This document shows positions 37,210-46,630 of a DNA stretch of 64,000 nucleotides, one piece after another. Position numbers and translations under genes: made by a program. A model generated the notes under the pieces. That model worked only from the letters and a program-made list of their open reading frames with translations. It searched no databases and had not been told where the DNA came from. The stretch comes from Vibrio diabolicus (GTDB taxonomy: Bacteria > Pseudomonadota > Gammaproteobacteria > Enterobacterales > Vibrionaceae): contig CCKK01000002.1 in assembly GCA_001048675.1 (NCBI GenBank), positions 974,213 to 1,038,212 of the forward strand, written 5' to 3'. Positions within the stretch are counted from its first letter, which is position 1. Each line of letters opens with the position of its first letter.

Positions 37210-37552
37210 ATGAAAAAAATACCTAACCATCGCTATTTTTGCGCCTGCACTTCTCACTGCGTGTAGTAACCATCAAGCCTCTCAACTGGGAATGCGCAGC
37301 AGCAGTGTTAACGTATATGCCCAACAAATGAGTAACACTCAGTTGTGCGAGACTCTCTACTACAACCGTGCAACCAACCAAACCAAAGTTGCGATTGGCG
37401 CTGAGTTTAACCGACGTGGTTTAAACAAGAAGTGGTGTGATAGTGAGTTCAATAAGCTATACATCAAAAAGTGGATTGATAACGTGTTACCCAAAGAAAA
37501 GGCCAAACCGAAGAAACCAATGGCGACAATTCAACCCGCTTCAACTAAGTAA
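37210..37552 (+). CDS. Small lipoprotein, interrupted by a one-base insertion
   Basis: As written, the ATG at 37210 leads to a stop after 18 codons. Removing one A from the A7 run at 37213-37219 gives MKKYLTIAIFAPALLTAC, a textbook lipoprotein signal with lipobox LTAC, continuing in the frame of the downstream open sequence (NTQLCETLYYNRATNQTKVA) to a 113-residue protein. I do not recognise the family; two Cys in the mature part may form a disulfide. It follows the diguanylate cyclase gene closely and may be in its operon. The frameshift is probably a sequencing error. Confidence 0.78.
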
Positions 37553-37801
37553 TCCTTCCTCTCAAAGCAGACAGTACGACCGTATTTTCTGCTTTTCACT
37601 TTTCATACGTGCGCTATTCGACATTAAAAAACCCTATAATTTCAGTGAATTAACACTGAGTCATGTTGTTAGTCGAACTTTTAATGTAAACAAGTTGTAA
37701 ATGGTTTTCGTCCTTATTCTTTGTCGTTAGCTTTGTTTATTCCTGTTAGAGGAATATGAAACAGGAGCTAAAAAATTCCAAACAAAGACATGAGGTCAAA
37801 A

Positions 37802-39580
37802 ATGGAAATACGCATTAACCGCCTATTTGCTGCTATGTTGGCAGTAGGCATTGCACCTGCCGTCTCGGCGTTTGATCCACTCTATTCTGAACAATGGCAC
37901 TTAGACAACACAGGGCAAACTGCTTTTGCAGCTAACCCAGCTGTTGCTGGGAACGACCTAAACACCAAGCTCACTCAAGCAATGGGTATTGCGGGTATTG
38001 GTGTAAAAGTCGCGGTCATTGATTCTGGAGTGCAGATCGATCACCCAGATCTTGCAGGTAATATAGTTACAGGTAGCAGAAACTTCGTCGAAGACTCTTC
38101 TTTCCCATTAAGTTATCCGGTTGATACCAATGGTCACGGCACTGCTGTTGCCGGTTTGATCAGCGCAGTCGGCAACAATGGTGAAGGTGGACGCGGTGTT
38201 GCTTCTCACTCTTCTCTTATTGGTTTTAACTGGCTAGCCAACCAGACATTAGAAGGCTGGCTAATCTCTCACGGCATGGACCCAGCCACACGCGATGTTC
38301 GTGTATTTAACCAAAGCTATGGTTTCAGCCCGATCAACCCAATAACTTTTGATGAAAGCGATCCTCAACTTAAACTTGAAATGGACGTGATAAAAAATGT
38401 CAGCGAGAGTAACTCATGGGGACGCGGTGCTGTATTTGTTAAGTCAGCCGGCAATGGTTATCGCTATTTCAATGCGGGAAGATTCTTCGTATTACCAAGT
38501 AACTTCTTTGCTGGTGGAGACAACCAAGGCTTGCCGATGCACAACTCCGCTCAGTCTTATGACAACGCCAACTACTTTAATTTAATCACCAGTGCACTAC
38601 GTGCGGATGGCACGCGAGCGAGTTACTCATCGGTGGGATCTAACGTGTGGGTTGCCGCACCAGCAGGTGAATATGGGCAAGACTTCCCTGCCATGGTCAC
38701 CACCGATTTGATGGGTTGTGAAGAAGGGCAAAATACCAGCGACGGACTTGGTATCAATGGCTTACACGGCGGAACGGAGCTAGACCCGAACTGTAACTAT
38801 ACCAGTACAATGAACGGAACCTCGTCTGCTGCGCCAAACACGTCCGGTGCCATCGCGGCAATCATGTCCACGAATCATGCACTTTCTGCTCGTGATGTAC
38901 GTGCTTTGCTAGCAGAGACAGCAAAAGTAACGGATAAAACGCATCCAGGCGTACAACTTGAATTTACTAACCACAAAGGTGAACAGGTTAGCTACGAGGC
39001 CATTTCTCCTTGGCAGAAAAACGCCGCAGGCGTAGATTTCCATACTTTTTATGGCTTCGGCGCTGTCGATTTGGATGAAGCAATGCAACGTGCTCGCATG
39101 ACGAATCGTGTTTTACCGCCTCAAGTTATTACGCCTTGGGTTAATAATGCTAAAGAAGTCAGTGTACCCGATGCGAGTCTGGCTGGCGGTTCATCAAGTA
39201 TCGCTATTGCCGATGATCTGAAGGTAGAATCCGTTCAAGTGAAATTGACATTAGACCACTCTCGCTTGCCCGACTTAGCTATTGAGCTCGTTTCGCCATC
39301 AGGGACTCGTTCCGTTTTGCAAACACCACGTAATGGTCTTGTTGGTCAATCTCTTGACCCAACGATTACTGGCTACAAAGACCAATTAATGTTGTCTAAC
39401 CAGTTCTATGGCGAAGATGCAAAAGGCGAATGGACATTACGAGCAATCGATACGAATGGCGACGAAGTCTTTTCTTACATTGCATATTTTAACTCTTCAA
39501 CCATCTATGACGTTCCGATGGCAAACAACGCTCAGCCAGGTGTTATTAAGAACTGGTCGATGCGCATCTTTGGACACTAA
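37802..39580 (+). CDS. Secreted kexin-like subtilase (S8 family) with P domain
   Basis: This 592-residue protease has a signal peptide ending at residue 23 (AVSA) and mature N-terminus FDPLYSEQWHLDNTGQ, then an S8 domain with catalytic Asp74 (VIDSGVQ), His112 (NGHGTAVAG), oxyanion Asn218 (SAGNG) and Ser341 (GTSSAAP), and a C-terminal P domain from about residue 455. No N-terminal propeptide separates signal and catalytic domain. With the small secreted protein encoded 12 bases downstream, this matches the Aeromonas sobria ASP/ORF2 pair, where ORF2 acts as an external chaperone. GAGG supports the ATG at 37802. Confidence 0.93.
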   Translation: MEIRINRLFAAMLAVGIAPAVSAFDPLYSEQWHLDNTGQTAFAANPAVAGNDLNTKLTQAMGIAGIGVKVAVIDSGVQIDHPDLAGNIVTGSRNFVEDSSFPLSYPVDTNGHGTAVAGLISAVGNNGEGGRGVASHSSLIGFNWLANQTLEGWLISHGMDPATRDVRVFNQSYGFSPINPITFDESDPQLKLEMDVIKNVSESNSWGRGAVFVKSAGNGYRYFNAGRFFVLPSNFFAGGDNQGLPMHNSAQSYDNANYFNLITSALRADGTRASYSSVGSNVWVAAPAGEYGQDFPAMVTTDLMGCEEGQNTSDGLGINGLHGGTELDPNCNYTSTMNGTSSAAPNTSGAIAAIMSTNHALSARDVRALLAETAKVTDKTHPGVQLEFTNHKGEQVSYEAISPWQKNAAGVDFHTFYGFGAVDLDEAMQRARMTNRVLPPQVITPWVNNAKEVSVPDASLAGGSSSIAIADDLKVESVQVKLTLDHSRLPDLAIELVSPSGTRSVLQTPRNGLVGQSLDPTITGYKDQLMLSNQFYGEDAKGEWTLRAIDTNGDEVFSYIAYFNSSTIYDVPMANNAQPGVIKNWSMRIFGH

Positions 39581-39592
39581 GGAGTCAATTAC

Positions 39593-40048
39593 ATGAAATA
39601 CATATCATTTTCTATGCTGGCTCTTTCTATGATGACGGCTAGCGCATACGCTGAGCAACAACTCTCTCAACAACCCGCACCTGAACTGTTTGTGCCTTCA
39701 GAAGCTGTTGAGATTAATGGCCAAGATTATCGCAAGGTGCAAACGGGTACAGCTAGGAGCCTATCCGAAGAAGTAAAGCTTCAAGCCGGTGATGAAGTGT
39801 TTAAGAATGCGTTTAGCAATGTATCCAAGGCCACTGGACTGGTTTACATCACGGTAAACAACCCTAACGAAGCGAAAGCGGTCGCCAAAGAGCTAAAGCT
39901 GGAAGTTGTCTTCGCAGAGGGAGAATCTGCGGTGTTAAAAGCATCTCAAGATCAAGATCTACTGAGCATTAGCGACTATCTAAACGCAGACAGCCGGGTA
40001 AAAGCGTCTAAAATTGAACTAAACAGCGGTAAGTACCGTGCACAATAA
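39593..40048 (+). CDS. Putative secreted chaperone of the upstream subtilase (ORF2-like)
   Basis: This 151-residue protein has a signal peptide ending near residue 20 (SAYA) and a mature domain with regularly spaced strands and helices (LVYITVNNPNEAKAVAKEL), reminiscent of an inhibitor/propeptide fold. In Aeromonas sobria the small ORF2 product encoded directly after the ASP subtilase helps it fold and leaves as a complex. The identical gene order, size and the absence of a propeptide in the protease suggest the same role here. The family assignment rests on context more than on motifs. Confidence 0.7.
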   Translation: MKYISFSMLALSMMTASAYAEQQLSQQPAPELFVPSEAVEINGQDYRKVQTGTARSLSEEVKLQAGDEVFKNAFSNVSKATGLVYITVNNPNEAKAVAKELKLEVVFAEGESAVLKASQDQDLLSISDYLNADSRVKASKIELNSGKYRAQ

Positions 40049-40080
40049 TTCTCTAGCAAGAGAAGTTGGCTGATAAAACC

Positions 40081-40107
40081 ATGCCTCGGCAATTGCTGAG
40101 GCATTTT
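40081..40107 (+). terminator. Terminator after the protease-chaperone pair
   Basis: ATGCCTC and GAGGCAT pair around a loop of about 10 bases and are followed by five T. Confidence 0.85.
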
Positions 40108-40192
40108 TATAGGTGGGTATAGAAACCCTCTTTTTTTGTAGATTACTACGGAACTAGCATGATATTTAGGGGAGCGTGTCCGGCAACGCCTG

Positions 40193-41122
40193 TCATTTCT
40201 TAAATAAAATAACTTCGGTTCTTAGTTTATCCTGCGTGGTTTCTTGCGGGTTATCTAAGTAGCGCTCAATCCCTAATGGACTGGTTTTGGCTTTCATACC
40301 ACTCTGGCGAACCAAGTTCATCGCTAAAGCCCACGCATTTCCCAAAAACTGATATTCCCCACGGTGCTCGACGACAAATGTTTCACTCTCAGGTATGGAA
40401 CCAGTAACCGCCCCCTCTGGCGCAGTTACCGCGTTATCAAGTGGTAAGCAAGTGATAAACTCAAACATACCTTTCTGCATATCCATCGACTGGTAATAAC
40501 AAAATAACTCGCCGTTCACAGATAAGCCCTTGTCATCAACTATCTGCTTTAACTTGTGAACTTGTTCTTCTATTACCGGACCTAATTCTGGAATGCTGGC
40601 CTCGCCTTTTATTCCGATGTAATGAACCTGAGGCAGAGTTCGATTACCAATTTCAACCAAGTCTGAGAACACTTGCCCGGTTTCAAGTTTGCTTTTGAGC
40701 ATGCGTAGCCCACGTTGATAATCCATCTCTATCATCGACTTAAACATACTTTTCAAAAAGAACAGATACCAAGGAACGCGTGATTGCATTTGCCATTCGA
40801 CTAAACAACCATCTTGTGACGGCGTCACTATTAGAGTCACCTTTCCGTGACTCTTGATTGGGCGAAAGAAATGAAGCTCCATATCTAACCGATGTTCTTG
40901 AGTGCTTTCAAGTACGATGGCACCAGTCCCAATACGCTGACCATTCCATTGGTAACCGGCTCCAACGTGACCTTGATTATCGCTGAATGTCAGCTCGCAA
41001 CTCGGTTCAAGAATGATCCAAGGTGACCAATCAGGCCAGTTATTAAAATCCTTGAGATAGCCAATAATCTCGCTTTGATTCTTATTAATTTCAATACTTC
41101 TGCTGACCTGATAAGAAAGCAT
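40193..41122 (-). CDS. SRPBCC domain protein with C-terminal GyrI-like effector-binding domain
   Basis: This 309-residue protein combines an N-terminal SRPBCC/polyketide-cyclase-like domain (INKNQSEIIGYLKDFNNWPD, WSPWIILEP, VEWQM) with a C-terminal GyrI/AraC effector-binding domain (VHYIGIKGEASIPELGPVI, YYQSMD, VVEHRGEYQFLGNAW). Both folds bind small hydrophobic ligands. There is no DNA-binding domain and no signal peptide, so it is a predicted cytoplasmic ligand-binding protein of unknown role. It is encoded downstream of the two-component system on the same strand but about 90 bases away. Confidence 0.82.
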   Translation of the reverse strand: MLSYQVSRSIEINKNQSEIIGYLKDFNNWPDWSPWIILEPSCELTFSDNQGHVGAGYQWNGQRIGTGAIVLESTQEHRLDMELHFFRPIKSHGKVTLIVTPSQDGCLVEWQMQSRVPWYLFFLKSMFKSMIEMDYQRGLRMLKSKLETGQVFSDLVEIGNRTLPQVHYIGIKGEASIPELGPVIEEQVHKLKQIVDDKGLSVNGELFCYYQSMDMQKGMFEFITCLPLDNAVTAPEGAVTGSIPESETFVVEHRGEYQFLGNAWALAMNLVRQSGMKAKTSPLGIERYLDNPQETTQDKLRTEVILFKK

Positions 41123-41210
41123 AACGGTTCCTCAAGTTTCCGCGTCACTAACTTCAGTCTAATTCAAATTCCAGTTTTTTCTTGTTTGACTGTGGGTTAG
41201 ACGCACAAAG

Positions 41211-42452
41211 CTAGGAACGGAATTCCACTTTCGCACTAAATCGAACACCATCATCGTCCAGTATTAACGCCCATCCCATCCGTTCACATATGCGTTGTAC
41301 GATAACAAGCCCACAACCGTAGCCGGCGTTGTACGTCTCGTTACCATCGTGACGATTCAGGATCTTAAGAGCATGACCATCCAACTCAATCTCAATATCT
41401 CCCACACTATAGCTAAAGGCGTTTTTAATCAGATTGTTGATAACAATGGTCACAAAACTCTCTGGTGCATTCACGACACCACTATGTTGTTCGTGCAAAG
41501 AATAATTCGAATCTTGCTTTGCAAATAAAGGAGCCAGCTCTTCCAGTTGTTTTTGTAGACAAGTAAGAAGCTGATGCTCTCCGTAATGCTGAGGCTCTAT
41601 TTTCTCTTTACCGAGCAAGAGAAACGCTTCTGTCAGTACGCGCATGTCTTCACAAGCTGACTGCATTCTCGCGATGGCTTTTTGCGCGACTCGAGGTTGT
41701 TCTGGAATACGCGTTAGGATGTCTGTTGAGCCTTTGATCACCATGATTGGCGTTCTCAACTCATGCGATGCAAAACGACTAAATTCTTGTTCTCGTTTGA
41801 AATAGCCTGCGATATCGTTTTTATTATCCAGCAAAGTTTGCTCTATTTGGCGTGTCTCGCTGAACTTGGTTTCAACTTGGAAAGCGGGTTGATCCGGTGA
41901 CATTTGGCTGATTTTGTCTTCGATTTGCGCTAGTGGTCGAGACAATATTCGCACCATATAAATACCATACCCGACCATAACAAATGAAAATAAGCCACCG
42001 AGCAGTAGCGTAAACTGATGCAGCGAGCTTTCGTATTCGTCGAGGTAATCATCGGAGTCATCTTGAAACACAATGTACATAAGCCCCTTCCCTGAGGGGT
42101 GTTTCAATACGACAAAGTGTTTGTCTTCTTCACCAAGCAGATATTCGTAAAAACCTGGCGAAGTAAAAGAGAGCAACCAATCCGGTGTCGGTGCTTCACT
42201 CCAATATGAGTTGAACTCCAATACGTTTGGCAATGGCGCATCCCAGCCCTGTTTCTCGAAATTCTCACTATAAAGCGCAGCTTCAGTATCAAGCCAGTGA
42301 TGTAAACTCAGCACTTCAAGTTTGTTTTCTGCCACATAAATCAGCGACCAAAAAAGAGTAAACATCACAAGCGTCATCACCCCAAAACCCCAACGGATCT
42401 TGCGATAAATACTTGGATATTCGTTATGCTTTAAGCCGGTAACCTTGTCCAT
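41211..42452 (-). CDS. Sensor histidine kinase
   Basis: This 413-residue kinase has two transmembrane segments near residues 24-42 and 148-170 enclosing a periplasmic sensor region of about 105 residues, a HAMP-like linker, a dimerisation domain with phosphoacceptor His near 228 (FASHELRTPIMVIKG), and a catalytic domain with N box NNLIKNAFSYS and G box GCGLVIVQRI. The D box region is degenerate in this view. Its start lies 29 bases inside the end of the response regulator gene, so they are coupled. The signal is unknown. Confidence 0.92.
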   Translation of the reverse strand: MDKVTGLKHNEYPSIYRKIRWGFGVMTLVMFTLFWSLIYVAENKLEVLSLHHWLDTEAALYSENFEKQGWDAPLPNVLEFNSYWSEAPTPDWLLSFTSPGFYEYLLGEEDKHFVVLKHPSGKGLMYIVFQDDSDDYLDEYESSLHQFTLLLGGLFSFVMVGYGIYMVRILSRPLAQIEDKISQMSPDQPAFQVETKFSETRQIEQTLLDNKNDIAGYFKREQEFSRFASHELRTPIMVIKGSTDILTRIPEQPRVAQKAIARMQSACEDMRVLTEAFLLLGKEKIEPQHYGEHQLLTCLQKQLEELAPLFAKQDSNYSLHEQHSGVVNAPESFVTIVINNLIKNAFSYSVGDIEIELDGHALKILNRHDGNETYNAGYGCGLVIVQRICERMGWALILDDDGVRFSAKVEFRS

Positions 42453-43092
42453 GAATAGTCTCTAATCGTGATTCTTCAAAACCCTTGTCTAACGCGGTTC
42501 TTAAACCATAAATATGGCTACGAAGTGCATCACTTCCGGGTGGTTCGTCTCCCCACACACTATCGATCACTTCTGTGCGCGAAACCGATGCTGGAGCACG
42601 TTGGAGAAGTAACTTTAAAATCTTGGTTTGAATTCGGCTCAGCTTAATTTCTTTGTCTTTTCTCGTCACTTTGCCTGTGCGCGCATCTAAACAAATGTCC
42701 GCAAACTTGAGCGTGCCAATATCTTGCCTTGGACCGCGATTAGCCAAAGCATGAACACGCAAACTAAGCTCTTCCATCGCAAATGGCTTCATTAAATAAT
42801 CATCGCCTCCCGCTTTAAATGCCGCGATTTTGTCATCTAACGTATCTTTTGCGGTTAGGAAGAGGATTGGCGTTCCACAGAGCTCATCTTGTCGCAGTTT
42901 CTGTACCGTACTAATGCCATCGAGCTTAGGCATCATGATATCCATGATGATTACATCGTAATGATTATCCTCGATTAACTTCAGTGCGGCCTCACCATGA
43001 TACGCACAATCGATAATCATGCCTTCAAGCTCAAGATAGTCCGCAATCGTCTCCGAGACATTGTGGTTGTCATCTACAATTAAAATTTTCAT
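42424..43092 (-). CDS. OmpR-family response regulator
   Basis: This 222-residue regulator has a receiver domain with acidic pair DD at 7-8, phosphoacceptor Asp51 (IIMDIMMPKLDG), Thr and Lys of the active site (LFLTAKD, LMKPFA), and a C-terminal winged helix (LSRIQTKILKLLL, SHIYGLRTALDKG, IHGQGYRL). The ATG at 43092 begins the canonical MKILIVDDN; a slightly longer start at 43101 is less likely. It is divergent from a DUF5666 lipoprotein gene, and tandem repeats in the shared region may be its binding site. Confidence 0.93.
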   Translation of the reverse strand: MKILIVDDNHNVSETIADYLELEGMIIDCAYHGEAALKLIEDNHYDVIIMDIMMPKLDGISTVQKLRQDELCGTPILFLTAKDTLDDKIAAFKAGGDDYLMKPFAMEELSLRVHALANRGPRQDIGTLKFADICLDARTGKVTRKDKEIKLSRIQTKILKLLLQRAPASVSRTEVIDSVWGDEPPGSDALRSHIYGLRTALDKGFEESRLETIHGQGYRLKA

Positions 43093-43105
43093 AAAAATCA
43101 CATTT

Positions 43106-43125
43106 CTTCACGATCTCTTCACGAT
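43106..43125. promoter_or_regulatory. Tandem CTTCACGAT repeats, candidate response-regulator site
   Basis: CTTCACGAT occurs twice with an 11-base period immediately upstream of the response regulator gene. Direct repeats on one helix turn are typical of OmpR-family operators, so it may serve autoregulation and the divergent lipoprotein gene. Confidence 0.6.
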
Positions 43126-43182
43126 ATGCCCAATAAGATACAGGCAATTTCCTAAACTAGCTCGTAAATTGAGGTTAATACA

Positions 43183-44382
43183 ATGAAAAAACTCGCTCTT
43201 ATTTCTGTAGTAAGTTTGGCATTGTCTGGTTGTGGTGGTTCAGGTAGTGACAGCAATAGCGATAGCACACCAACTCAACCAGTAGTGAAACCAAGTGTAG
43301 CGATTGGCTCTGTTGAAGCAGTCAACGCTGAAGAAAACACGTTAACCGTCAATGGATATACATACCATGTGTCTGGGGTGGTTTATGGCGATACATCAAT
43401 GCAATTGGCCGATGTAGAACCAAAAATGATGGTTCAAGTAGGGACAGGTGTTCGTAAAGCGTCTGACGATGGCTTCTTAGTAACACTTGAGCCAACCATT
43501 ACCGGACGTGTTACAGCAATTGATTATGTGAAGAAAACATTTACGGTAAACGGCGTAGATCTGCAGTTTGACGGTTTAAGTGATGATATAGAGATCAACG
43601 ACTGGGTGATGGTGTCATCCTTGCCGACTGCTGATGCGGGTTATCGAGTGTTGTCTGTGGTCGAAATCGACGTAGATAACGATTACCCAACTCTTGAAAG
43701 CTACTACGAACTGGAAGGTCGCATTACTAGTATCGATGAAAATGCTGGCACGTTTAAGCTTGGTACAAATATAACCGTATCTTACGACAACATTAGCCAA
43801 CTTAGCATCGGCCAATGGGTGGAAGTAGAAGGTGAAATGCAAAACGGCGTCTTCATGGCAAATGAGGTAGAAGTTGAAGGCTACGACGTCATAAGCAATG
43901 ACAGCGATGTGGAAGGCATCGTGACTTGGGTTGCAAATTATTACAGTGAGTTTTCATTAAACTACCGAGGTGCATTCTTCATCGATAACGCAACACGATT
44001 TGAAGATGGCAGCAAAGCGAACCTAAAACAAGGTCAAGAAGTGGAAGTAACGTCTGTCATGAAAAATGGCAAACGCATCGCTACCGTTATTGAGTTTGAG
44101 CAACCAGACTTTGACGATAACAACCAATGGCACGGTAAAGAATTTGAATGTGAAGGATACGTATCAAACTACGATGCTGAAGCAAGAACATTTGACATCG
44201 AGCGTTGCGAAAACGACGCAGATCAATTGCTAAACAACACTACCGTTGTGATTGATGTACAAACACGCTTCCAAGGCATCGAAGAACTTAACCTAAATGG
44301 TGCTCGTGTCGAAGTCGATGGTGTAATCATCAACGACCAAAATATTGCCCGTGAAGTTGAGTTGGACGTTTACGACAACTGA
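43183..44382 (+). CDS. DUF5666-type lipoprotein
   Basis: This 399-residue protein has a lipoprotein signal with lipobox LSGC (Cys17), a Gly/Ser/Asp linker and about four repeats of an OB-like beta domain (for example TITGRVTAIDYVKKTFTVNG and YELEGRITSIDENAGTFKLG), the DUF5666 type. It is strongly acidic and should be anchored in the outer membrane facing the periplasm or surface. Function is unknown; in related bacteria such genes sit next to two-component systems, as here, and may be their target. Confidence 0.85.
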   Translation: MKKLALISVVSLALSGCGGSGSDSNSDSTPTQPVVKPSVAIGSVEAVNAEENTLTVNGYTYHVSGVVYGDTSMQLADVEPKMMVQVGTGVRKASDDGFLVTLEPTITGRVTAIDYVKKTFTVNGVDLQFDGLSDDIEINDWVMVSSLPTADAGYRVLSVVEIDVDNDYPTLESYYELEGRITSIDENAGTFKLGTNITVSYDNISQLSIGQWVEVEGEMQNGVFMANEVEVEGYDVISNDSDVEGIVTWVANYYSEFSLNYRGAFFIDNATRFEDGSKANLKQGQEVEVTSVMKNGKRIATVIEFEQPDFDDNNQWHGKEFECEGYVSNYDAEARTFDIERCENDADQLLNNTTVVIDVQTRFQGIEELNLNGARVEVDGVIINDQNIAREVELDVYDN

Positions 44383-44399
44383 TCCCTTCTACACTAAAG

Positions 44400-44428
44400 A
44401 AAAAGTGTCACTTCGGTGGCACTTTTTT
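44400..44428 (+). terminator. Terminator after the DUF5666 gene
   Basis: AAAGTGTCAC pairs with GTGGCACTTT around a TTCG tetraloop, followed by a T run. Confidence 0.9.
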
Positions 44429-44490
44429 GTTTTTCTATTTTTAAATCCTCTCTCTTCTTTTGGCTCACTTTAGTAGCGAAACCTTACAGT

Positions 44491-44519
44491 AAAAAAAGAG
44501 CGCCGATTGACGCTCTTTC
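44491..44519 (-). terminator. Terminator of the coiled-coil membrane protein gene
   Basis: On the minus strand AAGAGCG and CGCTCTT pair around an 8-base loop and are followed by a run of T. Confidence 0.85.
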
Positions 44520-44560
44520 CGATCTCTAATTGATAACCAATTATGCTGTCTCTGTCTGAC

Positions 44561-45590
44561 CTATCCAATGATAATGGTGGTTGGCTTTTTACCCACTAAA
44601 CCGAGCTCTGCCAATTCCTCAAACACCTTGTCTACCTCTTCCGCAGATAGCCTAAATTGTTTGGTCAACGGCTTTTTTTGTGCACGTAATTTGATGCGTT
44701 TTAAGTGCATCGCTCACTTGCTCTAACAGAGTTTTCGGTTCTTTTGGCTCTTCAGGCTCCGGCGTTACTGGTATTTCTTGCTCTTCCTCCTCTTTGATAT
44801 GAGGAAGATATCCCGCTGGCTCTGGATCGATATCGCGAACCGTTTTCAGTATCATGCCCTCATTTCGGCGATAGAAATGTCTGAACCGTTGCTCTTCACC
44901 AATCAGGCCGACAAAAAATGCAGCAAAGAAATCCAACAGAATCGAAAGAAATACAACTAAGCCAAGCTGAGCTTGCTGAGAGGTGGTACCAAATGCGTTG
45001 GCTAGGCTATCAATCAAACCAATCACTGAGCCTTGCGTGACTGGTGGCAAACTATCACGTTCCATAGCCAAGCGTTGCTGCTCTTCGCGTAAGGTTTTGT
45101 TTTGCTCCTGAATGCGAGTTACACCGGTCGCGATACGCTCCATCTCGATGTATTTCTGCGCTGCCATATTGTTGAGCTCAATCTGTTTATCGATTGCCGC
45201 AATTTGGCGATTAAACGCTTCCACTTTCGCCTGCTCTACCGAAATATGGCTTTGTGCGCTGTTTGTTGCACTGTTAATGCCACCAATACTACCGCCAATG
45301 GAGATCGCAGCTAAGACTAAATAAAACACCAGAGCGGTTGCCGCCCCTGTATAGTTGCGATGGGCTCGGCGCTCACCGTATTCATACCAAGCGTAGAACT
45401 TACCCGCTTCAAAAATAATCGCTAAACCACCAAATAAGGTTTGCATCATCGGGTTTTCGTCGATCGACAAAAACAGCAATAGAGAAAAAATAGTCGATGC
45501 TAAAATCGCAGCACCAGTGAATGCGTATACACTCACCATGGCAAATCGACCTTTAGGGTATCGATATCCAATCTGTTGTTCGTATTTCAT
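44561..45590 (-). CDS. Membrane protein with central coiled coil, probable frameshift near the C-terminus
   Basis: Four predicted transmembrane segments (near residues 17-43, 50-66, 82-104 and 203-225) flank a coiled coil near 115-175 (AKVEAFNRQIAAIDKQIEL). The C-terminal tail is cytoplasmic, with an acidic EEEEQE/Pro stretch. As written the frame stops at 44652, but removing one base, most simply from the T7 run at 44673-44679, extends it through QFRLSAEEVDKVFEELAELG to a stop at 44561, giving 342 residues and a terminator directly after. That tail resembles a small helical or winged-helix domain. I do not recognise the family. Confidence 0.75.
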
Positions 45591-46075
45591 TTGAGAAATT
45601 TCTTAAGATTAATCGCCCCTCCGACTAAGTAGGACGGACGTTCTGGCATGTACAAAGGAGCGCAGAATACCGTATCCTTTATTAAATTACTGTCATAATT
45701 CCGTTAATGGAAAACAAGTGAAGATTCGGTGTGCATTTTGAATCGATATCAGCCAAATCTAGCACGTAAAAACACCACTTCGGCACCCACTAACCGAAGT
45801 TTCAGTGACATATAAGAGAAATTAATTCAGTATCTTCAAAAGCGACTAGGCAAGACAGACAAGCTGAATTGGAGGTTATGAATGCAAGCCGAATCAAGAC
45901 ATGCCATCTGCCGTAACACGTTGCTTTAAATCGTAAAGAGCCAAGCTATTAAAGCGTTAAAAATAGGCAATAAAACAAATAATGCACACTTGCATCACCT
46001 TTTAGTAAACTGATAATTACATTGTTTGGTTAATTTGTTAGTATCCCGCGCCGAAGAAGATAAGCACTCAATTGT
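45591..46075. other. Gene-free stretch with one very short candidate frame
   Basis: About 485 bases. A 15-codon frame at 45882-45929 on the plus strand has GGAGG six bases before its ATG (MQAESRHAIC start), but nothing else supports it. No hairpin or operator was recognised. Confidence 0.4.
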
Positions 46076-46537
46076 ATGGAAAACACTCTAATACAGCATA
46101 AACACCATCGCTTGCACGCTATTGCGGTTATTATCGCGGTGTTGTTTCAGTTGTATTTAGCGTCCACAGCGACTCTTAACCCAACACAAGTTCACAGCAC
46201 AACCTGGCTTAACAAAGTTCAAAGTGAAAAGGTCTTACTGTGTACCGCAGATGGTTTCAAATGGGTGGATATCAATACGCTGATTGAAGCTAATGCTCAA
46301 CCTTCTTCTACGCTCATTCAAGATCTTAATTTACATGAAGGCTTTCAGTTTGAATGTCCGCTTCTACAAGCGGTTCAATTCTTTCTTTTGGTTGCGATTG
46401 GGCTATACCTGACTACCATCCATTGGCTGCGCCGAGTCAAGAATGCCCTGACGCCTTACCGATTTTCAAAATGCGATAAGCTCGTTTACAAACACATCGC
46501 GCCTAAGCACTCTCCGCCGAGTGTTTTTCCTGCCTAA
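46076..46537 (+). CDS. Small membrane protein encoded before the copper chaperone, unknown function
   Basis: This 153-residue protein has a hydrophobic N-terminal segment near residues 14-31 (IAVIIAVLFQLYLAS), a periplasmic-size loop containing LLCTADGFKWVDI and FECPLL, and a second membrane segment near 100-120. The two Cys in the loop are spaced like those of DUF2946-type proteins that accompany copper genes, but I cannot assign the family firmly. It precedes the PCuAC chaperone gene by about 90 bases, so a role in copper handling is inferred from position. Confidence 0.65.
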   Translation: MENTLIQHKHHRLHAIAVIIAVLFQLYLASTATLNPTQVHSTTWLNKVQSEKVLLCTADGFKWVDINTLIEANAQPSSTLIQDLNLHEGFQFECPLLQAVQFFLLVAIGLYLTTIHWLRRVKNALTPYRFSKCDKLVYKHIAPKHSPPSVFPA

Positions 46538-46630
46538 CAGGCATCTAATCATTAACAACTTTATTCAAAAATAACGATGACTCTGTTTGTTGTCCATTCA
46601 GAGAAGCCATTCATTCAAAAGGAAAAACAC

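Noticed and set aside
45882..45929. 15-codon frame with a GGAGG site
   Set aside because: Only the ribosome site supports it; an overlapping frame also exists and no conservation can be seen here.
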